From the NCBI GenBank assembly GCA_041744735.1, contig JBGTKH010000376.1:1-12584 (forward strand): a stretch of DNA of 12,584 nt, written 5' to 3'. Below the pieces are notes generated by a model. It made no database searches, was not told the origin of the DNA, and worked only from the letters and a program-made list of their open reading frames with translations. This stretch comes from JBGTKH01 sp041744735. GTDB taxonomy: Bacteria > Planctomycetota > Planctomycetia > Pirellulales > Pirellulaceae. Each line of letters starts with the position of its first letter. Within the stretch, counting starts at the first letter, position 1. Below, piece after piece: positions 7,937-12,584 of the stretch. Position numbers and translations under genes: made by a program.

Positions 7937-8110
7937 CATGTTGACCGTCCCGCAACGCTCGTATTCGTAGTCCTGGCGCGCCGGCTGACCGGGCTGCATG
8001 GGCAGCGGCGGCGTCACGTCGGCGATCAATTGCTTGCTCGTCTCGTCCACGCAGACCAGCGGACGCCGCGAGTCGTAGGGACGCTGGTAGACTTGCAAGA
8101 CGTCTTCCAT
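7937..8110 (-). pseudogene. IS630-family transposase remnant
   Basis: About 58 codons on the - strand read like the start of the DDE catalytic domain of IS630-type transposases: MEDVLQVYQRPYD, then RRPLVCVDETSKQLI, where the aspartate of CVDE would be the first catalytic residue, then PGQPARQDYEYERCGTVN. The rest of the domain, including the second aspartate and the final acidic residue, is missing, as is the N-terminal DNA-binding part. The frame runs on into the antisense of tRNA-Leu, which is not transposase. The piece therefore ends within about 10 bases of the tRNA 3' end. It cannot transpose itself. The family call rests on recalled motif similarity. Confidence 0.6.
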
Positions 8111-8114
8111 CCCA

Positions 8115-8142
8115 CGCCTCCTTCGCGAAAAACTGGGAGGCG
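8115..8142. repeat. Short inverted repeat at the edge of the transposase remnant
   Basis: CGCCTCC (8115-8121) is the reverse complement of GGAGGCG (8136-8142), with a 14-base loop that itself contains the palindrome TTCGCGAA (8122-8129). It sits between the transposase remnant and the hydrolase remnant, so it could be an eroded element end or a small hairpin. No matching copy is seen at the other side of the transposase fragment. Confidence 0.35.
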
Positions 8143-8182
8143 ATATGCTATCACTTATCAATCAAAGAGAGACAGAGCACTA

Positions 8183-8448
8183 GGAACTGTCGCACCGCTT
8201 GTGGAATCGGGTGAATACGCTGGTGTTTCAGTCGGCTACCGTTTAACCGGAGAAGCAATCTGGCCTGCTCAAATCCTCGACTGCAAAGCGGCCATTCGCT
8301 GGCTGCGGGCGAATGCTAAGAATTACAACCTCGATCCCGACAAGATCGGCGTCACGGGCACATCGGCAGGCGGGCATTTGGTGGCGATGCGTTTCTCTTG
8401 ATCCACGGCACGAGCGACAATATTGTTCCGTTCAATCAATCTGCGTGA
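8183..8448 (+). pseudogene. Alpha/beta hydrolase (esterase/lipase type) remnant with internal deletion
   Basis: Two pieces of one alpha/beta hydrolase gene are joined in different frames. Piece one (about 8183-8389) reads APLVESGEYAGVSVGYRL, then PAQILDCKAAIRWLRANAKN, then DPDKIGVTGTSAGGHLVAM, with the nucleophile serine in GTSAGG. Piece two (about 8392-8445), one frame over, reads FLLIHGTSDNIVPFNQS, which in intact enzymes carries the catalytic aspartate (the D of GTSD) some 80-100 residues later. The stretch in between is deleted, the join at about 8389-8392 shifts the frame, and a TGA at 8399 follows at once. The N-terminal HGGxW oxyanion region and the catalytic histidine are absent. No function is expected. 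Confidence 0.85.
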
Positions 8449-8584
8449 CAAGTTCCTCAACCGGTATTTCAAAATTCGCCGGGACGACTTTCGCTGTCGT
8501 CCATTCTGGGAACGAAAGGGTGATCTTCACAACGCCAGGACCCATTTCCGCTGGGGCTCGCACGGAGCCGTAACTGGTGTCCAC
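8432..8584 (-). pseudogene. In-frame protein-like tail behind tandem TGA codons
   Basis: Directly after the TGATGA that ends the secreted-protein gene, the same frame stays open for 50 codons from a GTG at 8584 to a TGA at 8432. The translation looks like real protein: SVRAPAEMGPGVVKITLSF, then PEWTTAKVVPANFEIPVEE. Its alternating pattern resembles the beta-rich end of planctomycete secreted proteins as I recall them. It is probably the lost C-terminus of the gene upstream. A separate small gene started by the GTG is possible, but there is no clear ribosome site. Confidence 0.45.
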
Positions 8585-8587
8585 TCA

Positions 8588-9337
8588 TCACCCGCCGAAC
8601 ATGGCGCCGGGCTTTGACCCCGCAGCGAGAGCAACCTTGACCACGGTAGGTTCAGCGCCGCGATTCTTGGCCGGGAACTCGATGTCTGCCGTCGGCCTCG
8701 GTTGGAAGGAATGGATCATGTAGGCGAAAGTCCCTTTGCCAAGCCCCGGCGTGCCAAAGAGCACCACCAAGTCCACGCTCTCGCCCGAGGCCCATTTGCG
8801 CGGCGGGTCAATCAGTTGAAGCGTTAGGGGACCGTTTAGATGTACGATGGGCGCATCTTGCGGCCGAGCGGCAAACACCAAGTCCTCCCGGTAGGTCGCA
8901 CCGACGTACTGGCCGCCGTGGCTCTTTGCAGCCAGTCCAACTCCAGTGCTCGTCCGCCGGATCGTGACGTGGTGCTGTGTGCCATCGGGCTCGGTGATTT
9001 CCACGGACACATCGTCTCCCTGAATCCACTTGCCGGGTTTTGTCTTGTCGAGATTCAACTCCCAGTTTCTCTGGATGACCAGGCGTTCCCCTTTTTCGGT
9101 CAGATCGCCGTTGCAGTTGCGATCCACGAACAAGAAATCGCCATCGAGGACAACCCAGGCACGGATCTTGGCTTCCTGTCCGAAAACAAGCAGACCGTAC
9201 TTGGGTGTCTGGCTTTGATAGGCGGGCTCCTTGCCGATGGTTCGGTCAACCTTGGCCAGATCGACGCCAAGTGCCGGCTGGGCTAAAGAAAGTAGCGCGA
9301 AAATTGTTGCGGGTCGCCAAAGTGAGTTCATATTCAT
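8588..9337 (-). CDS. Secreted protein of unknown function, possibly C-terminally truncated
   Basis: A 249-residue protein with an N-terminal signal peptide (MNMNSLWRPATIFALLSLAQ, cleavage likely after PALG). The mature part is probably beta-rich and extracytoplasmic. FVDRNCNGDLTEKGERL (about residues 70-86) resembles a calcium-binding loop of the D-x-N-x-N-G type, but its twelfth position is glycine rather than glutamate, so ion binding is uncertain. I recall similar phrases in planctomycete secreted proteins but know no function. The ATG at 9337 overlaps the stop of a 37-codon ORF (ATGA), and GAGG sits just before it; the ATG at 9331 (residue 3) has better spacing to that site and may be the true start. 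The end is marked by two tandem TGA codons, after which the frame stays open, so the gene may be a truncated copy. Confidence 0.65.
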   Translation of the reverse strand: MNMNSLWRPATIFALLSLAQPALGVDLAKVDRTIGKEPAYQSQTPKYGLLVFGQEAKIRAWVVLDGDFLFVDRNCNGDLTEKGERLVIQRNWELNLDKTKPGKWIQGDDVSVEITEPDGTQHHVTIRRTSTGVGLAAKSHGGQYVGATYREDLVFAARPQDAPIVHLNGPLTLQLIDPPRKWASGESVDLVVLFGTPGLGKGTFAYMIHSFQPRPTADIEFPAKNRGAEPTVVKVALAAGSKPGAMFGG

Positions 9338-9447
9338 GATCCTCTTCCTGGAATAGTCGGAGGCGGCGTGACTTCCTCCAGCGTGGTCGCTTCGATTACA
9401 TGGTCGATGATGATCGTCTCCGGGACATCGATCGTGTCACGCATCAT
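9334..9447 (-). CDS. Small ORF, 37 codons, overlapping the secreted-protein gene
   Basis: The translation begins MMRDTIDVPETIII and ends TPPPTIPGRGS; it is acidic first and proline-rich at the end. Its TGA overlaps the ATG of the next gene, an arrangement typical of translational coupling. There is no strong ribosome site before the ATG, and the frame is open only a few codons further upstream, to a TAG at 9466-9468. It may be a real small gene or the last part of a larger gene lost at the nearby junction. No family is recognised. Confidence 0.3.
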   Translation of the reverse strand: MMRDTIDVPETIIIDHVIEATTLEEVTPPPTIPGRGS

Positions 9448-9493
9448 GATATCAAGTGTCGCCAACTATTTCTGGTCTCGAAGTAGCCAAGAG

Positions 9494-9641
9494 CGAACAG
9501 GAGCCGGTGCAGAACGTCGTGTTTCTGGGCCAGCCGCACCACATCCTGTTCGACATTTTCTGCTTTGAGATCGACCGCCACGAGGATGTCGTGTCGGCGA
9601 TATTCAGCAACCAACTTCAGGGTGGCCTCGCCCTTCGTCAA
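9494..9641 (-). pseudogene. Remnant resembling glycerophosphodiester phosphodiesterase
   Basis: About 50 codons begin directly after a TAG at 9642-9644, only a few bases beyond the helicase stop codon. They read EATLKLVAEYRRHDILVAVD, then LKAENVEQDVVRLAQKHDVL and HRLLF. This resembles the central strand and following helix of GDPD enzymes (the strand with an acidic residue before LK, followed by a helix and another strand). The N-terminal catalytic histidines and the rest of the barrel are absent. The frame runs to a TGA at 9444-9446, but the last dozen residues lose family character. The call relies on recall of the family and is tentative. Confidence 0.4.
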
Positions 9642-9645
9642 CTAG

Positions 9646-11757
9646 CTAAAAAGCATCGGCGATCCATCCCTGTGCGCCGCTCACGTCAAGCAAGTAATTG
9701 GCGACGACTTCGCGTTCGACCCAAGGTGGCATCAACGGCTGGAATTTGCTTAAGCGGTAGCTCGGCAAGGCGTCGGCTATCGTACGCCACAATTGCTCGT
9801 CCTCCCAACATGCATCGTTTCGCAATTGGTCGCGCACAGCCATGAAGTGCGCGAGCGTTAGATTGGACCCGCGTACCTTGAGTACCCAGTTGTCAGGGAT
9901 GACGGTCCATTCTCCGTTGAGGGCTGACAGGGCATGACGAAGGGTTGAGTTAATGCGTCCGCCGGCAAATGTCCACCAGCGTATTTCACTGTCGACGTCC
10001 TCAATCCCGCCGTGCCTGGGTTCGAGGATCCCACGCATCTCGTTCCGTCGTTGTTCTAGCAACGCGGCGGCTTCACTTCCCAGGTAGCCATAGGCGTCGT
10101 CGCTGGTCAGGATTTCCAAGATGGTCTGACAAACGGTTTGGCTCAAAAACTGCGGGATGAATCCTCCCCACGTCGGTTGCCGTCCTCTAGGAGCTGGCTC
10201 AACGACAACGCGGCGGTCGTCGTGTTGGATGCGAAGTACGGCCCAGCCACGACCGCCAAGCAGAAAGCAACTCACGCCATCGACAAGCCGGTCAACGAAG
10301 GCCTGATTAAGAGTTCCCAAGGGCTGGCCGGAAACGTTCTGCACCGTGTAACTCTGCGGGCTGGAGAACACAGCGAATAGATCCATGAAATTGCGACGAC
10401 CGAACCGCCGCTCTGCTTTTGGCCCAAGTAGAAGTCGGCCGCTTGCGAGGATCATCGACTCATCCTGAATCATCCACTCGATCAGTCGATCGAACTCAGC
10501 CCGCTCGATGCCACGGAAATCCCCAACTCGGCAAAGATGAGACCAGACAACCTCCACGGCGACACCGTCACTGGCGAGGGCCATCGCGAGGAGTTGGTGG
10601 ATCAGCACCGGCCAGCAGCGATGGTTGACTTCAACATCCTCCACCCAGCCGGATTTGGCGAGTTCGACGAGCGCTATCGCTTGGAGTACTCCCTCCTCAG
10701 TTTCACAAAAGAAGGTCGTATTGGCCGCCTGACCTGGCCTGCGACCGGTGCGTCCCATCCGTTGCAAGAACGAGCCCACCGTGTCGGGCGCTTCGGACTG
10801 CAGAACACGGTCTAGGTCGCCCACGTCAATTCCCAATTCCAGAGTCGACGTGCAGACGATGCAGGTATCAGACCCGCGGTGAAAACTCTCTTCAGCAATC
10901 TCGCGCTCTTGCTTCGAAACCGCGCTATGATGGACGAACACGTCGATCCCATTTCGGCGCATGCACTCTGCGACTGCTTCGGTCGTCGAGCGCGATTGGC
11001 AGAAGAACAGGCTCTTGCATCCGCGGGCAACTTGTGCGGCATCGCTGGCAATTTGCACCAGATCCGGCCGGTGCATTACGAGCAACTGGCGTGGCGCCGG
11101 TTGTTTGGGCGGATCAATAACTGTGCCAGATCGCTGTGATGTTCCCTGCAGCCACTCGAGTATCGCCTCGGGATTACCGACGGTGGCACTGAGGCCGATA
11201 CGCTGAATGTCGTGCCGCGACAGGCGTGCAATTCTCTCCAAAACACTCATCAGATGCGCGCCGCGATCCTGTCCCGCAATGGCGTGAACCTCGTCAACGA
11301 TGACTACACGCAGATCATTGAAAAGCTTCGCCTCATCAACACGCTCGGACACTAACATGACTTCAAGCGATTCGGGCGTCGTCATTAACAGCTCGGTCGG
11401 ATCAGCCAAAAACCGGCGACGCTCGTGGTTGGTTGTATCGCCGTGCCAGACAAATCGTCGCAGTCCAACCATTTCGGTATAGAGGTCGAGCCGCTCCGAT
11501 TGGTTATTCAGCAGCGCTTTGATCGGTGCAATGTAAATCGCCCCCAATCCATCTGGCTGGTCATCGACCAACTGAGACAGAATTGGGAACATTGCTGCTT
11601 CTGTCTTGCCACCTGCCGTCGGAGCCAAGACTACGGCATTCATTCCATCCAGCAAAGCCGCGCCGGCCAACTCCTGCACCTCGCGCAGACTCGACCAACC
11701 TAGTCGAGCGACAATTGCCTGCTGAAGGCGAGGGGAGAAGCGGGAAAAAACACTCAC
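9646..11757 (-). CDS. Lhr-like DEAD/DEAH-box helicase of a BrxD-linked operon
   Basis: A 703-residue superfamily 2 helicase with all core motifs: Q-motif glutamine near 28, Walker A APTAGGKT (45-52), motif Ia APIKAL (77-82), motif Ib TTPES (126-130), DEVH (155-158), SAT (190-192), motif IV FCQSR (252-256), motif V STLELGIDVGDLD (304-316) and motif VI QRMGRTGRR (332-340). The C-terminal half contains WTFAGGRIN (about 602-610), seen in Lhr-type helicases, but the protein is much shorter than full-length Lhr. It should unwind nucleic acid with ATP. The GTG start overlaps the stop of the upstream ATPase gene (GTGA), and AGGAGGA lies 6 bases before it, so the two proteins are likely made together. 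Helicases of this kind pair with BrxD in type 2 BREX (BrxHI) and in TerB-linked operons; which of these applies here is inference. Confidence 0.9.
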   Translation of the reverse strand: MSVFSRFSPRLQQAIVARLGWSSLREVQELAGAALLDGMNAVVLAPTAGGKTEAAMFPILSQLVDDQPDGLGAIYIAPIKALLNNQSERLDLYTEMVGLRRFVWHGDTTNHERRRFLADPTELLMTTPESLEVMLVSERVDEAKLFNDLRVVIVDEVHAIAGQDRGAHLMSVLERIARLSRHDIQRIGLSATVGNPEAILEWLQGTSQRSGTVIDPPKQPAPRQLLVMHRPDLVQIASDAAQVARGCKSLFFCQSRSTTEAVAECMRRNGIDVFVHHSAVSKQEREIAEESFHRGSDTCIVCTSTLELGIDVGDLDRVLQSEAPDTVGSFLQRMGRTGRRPGQAANTTFFCETEEGVLQAIALVELAKSGWVEDVEVNHRCWPVLIHQLLAMALASDGVAVEVVWSHLCRVGDFRGIERAEFDRLIEWMIQDESMILASGRLLLGPKAERRFGRRNFMDLFAVFSSPQSYTVQNVSGQPLGTLNQAFVDRLVDGVSCFLLGGRGWAVLRIQHDDRRVVVEPAPRGRQPTWGGFIPQFLSQTVCQTILEILTSDDAYGYLGSEAAALLEQRRNEMRGILEPRHGGIEDVDSEIRWWTFAGGRINSTLRHALSALNGEWTVIPDNWVLKVRGSNLTLAHFMAVRDQLRNDACWEDEQLWRTIADALPSYRLSKFQPLMPPWVEREVVANYLLDVSGAQGWIADAF

Positions 11758-12584
11758 CAGGCATCCTCCTGCGGAACAAGCTCGTCCTCGTCATGATCCG
11801 TTGTTGGCACATGCCCAGAGAGTGCCTGTTCTTCCTCCGGACTTAAAGCCTTTGGTGAAAAACCGTACGCCGACATGGGATCGTAATCGTCATGCTCTTC
11901 CACCAAATCCATCTGGGTGACGAACTCACGTAGAAACTGACGCGGCACAACGCCGACGTCGCCTTTGAATCCCGCGGTCACTTCCGCGACCAGTCGTTCG
12001 ATGAAAGTTGCGCTCACCTGCGTTTCAAGCCTGGCTGGATCTTGCGTGGGATACAACTCCCGCAACCGCATCGCCACCGCCGTTAGGCGTTCTGCATCAA
12101 AGGGCCTGAGTTCGAGCTGAGCCTGCCGCAGACTGGCGAACCGCCCCTGCTGCAGAAAGCGAATGCGATCATGCAGCGGTGTCAGGCCAGCAACACCTTG
12201 GCGTGTGTCGAAGAAGTCGGGCGTCCCCGTAAACAGCCACACCAATCCTGGATATGAGCCGGCCGCATCGGCAATCTGACGGATGCCGTTTAAGGACTTG
12301 TGTCGCGAGTCCTTGCGCATTCGCAGGATCGTTTCCGCCTCGTCGATGACAATCAGCAGGCCCTTGTAGCCCGCCGCTTTCACGATTTCGACCACACCGC
12401 GCAGATAATCGAGCGCGTCGCGGCTGCCAATATCGCCCTTGATCTGGGCTGACTTCTTCGCGGACGCGGCCACGTTCCCACTACCGCACAGCCAGGAGAT
12501 CAATGAACCCGCATCAGACACCTCGCCACGTTGCTTCAGTTCGAAAATCGTCTGAATGACGCGAACAAAATCCTGTGGCGCTTG
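11754..12584 (-). CDS. BrxD-like ATPase (DUF2791 type), 5' end beyond the window
   Basis: The last 276 residues of an ATP-binding protein are visible; the frame is open to the right edge, so the true start and the Walker A motif lie outside. The Walker B strand is GLLIVIDEAE at about 12333-12362. It is followed by helix SLNGIRQIADA and by WLFTGTPDFFDTRQGVAGLT, a sensor-like strand and loop typical, as I recall, of the BREX ATP-binding domain family. GVVPRQFLREFVTQMDLVEE follows near the end, and the tail is acidic (DHDEDELVP). An internal GTG at 12521 is not a likely start. It overlaps the helicase gene by GTGA. The pair probably acts on DNA in phage defence or a stress response. It could equally be the TerB-operon ATPase rather than BrxD proper. 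Confidence 0.8.
   Translation of the reverse strand, partial: QAPQDFVRVIQTIFELKQRGEVSDAGSLISWLCGSGNVAASAKKSAQIKGDIGSRDALDYLRGVVEIVKAAGYKGLLIVIDEAETILRMRKDSRHKSLNGIRQIADAAGSYPGLVWLFTGTPDFFDTRQGVAGLTPLHDRIRFLQQGRFASLRQAQLELRPFDAERLTAVAMRLRELYPTQDPARLETQVSATFIERLVAEVTAGFKGDVGVVPRQFLREFVTQMDLVEEHDDYDPMSAYGFSPKALSPEEEQALSGHVPTTDHDEDELVPQEDAW
11764..11770 (-). promoter_or_regulatory. Strong ribosome binding site of the helicase gene
   Basis: AGGAGGA on the - strand lies within the last codons of the ATPase gene, 6 bases before the helicase GTG. It supports that start and suggests that translation of the helicase does not depend only on ribosomes arriving from the ATPase gene. Confidence 0.7.

Noticed and set aside
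8582..8590. TGATGA as selenocysteine or other recoding
   Set aside because: Two adjacent UGA codons with no visible selenocysteine-type hairpin, in a neighbourhood of broken genes, make simple truncation far more likely.
8700..8760. GTPGLGKGT in the secreted protein, which looks like a Walker A motif
   Set aside because: The residue after GK is glycine rather than serine or threonine, the protein has a signal peptide and no Walker B, and its character is beta-rich. Chance similarity is more likely than an ATPase.

Overview
The window most resembles a chromosomal segment of a planctomycete (Pirellula/Rhodopirellula-type). This rests on GC-rich DNA, a three-gene proton-translocating transhydrogenase operon, several secreted or lipid-anchored proteins of uncharacterised type, and protein phrases I associate with Planctomycetes. 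The assignment comes from sequence feel and recall, not from a search.

Left part (1-7842, all + strand): an upstream region with overlapping inverted repeats leads into pntAA-pntAB-pntB (180-3299), the NAD(P) transhydrogenase. Its three cistrons are packed tightly; pntAB and pntB overlap by GTGA, and PntAB has an unusual N-terminal extension. After a short gap with a possible promoter come a small lipoprotein (3431-4018) and a 608-residue exported protein of unknown function (4048-5874). Then comes a GAF + SpoIIE-type PP2C phosphatase homologue (6167-7753) whose metal-binding residues are partly lost. This part looks like ordinary core genome.

Middle (7843-9640): a tRNA-Leu(GAG) gene with a good promoter marks a sharp change. 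Directly after its 3' end lies gene debris: an IS630-type transposase piece, an alpha/beta hydrolase with an internal out-of-frame deletion, and a secreted protein gene on the - strand followed by an in-frame protein-like tail behind two tandem TGA codons. A 37-codon ORF and a short remnant that looks like a glycerophosphodiester phosphodiesterase follow.

Right part (9646-12584, - strand): the 3' end of an ATPase gene of the BrxD/DUF2791 type is coupled by a GTGA overlap to an Lhr-like DEAD/DEAH helicase. Such ATPase-helicase pairs occur in type 2 BREX loci and in TerB-linked operons, so this is probably the distal end of a defence or stress-response operon whose upstream genes lie beyond the right edge. 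The region from the tRNA to the right edge reads as an accessory island of worn fragments around this pair. No complete new system can be shown from the window alone.
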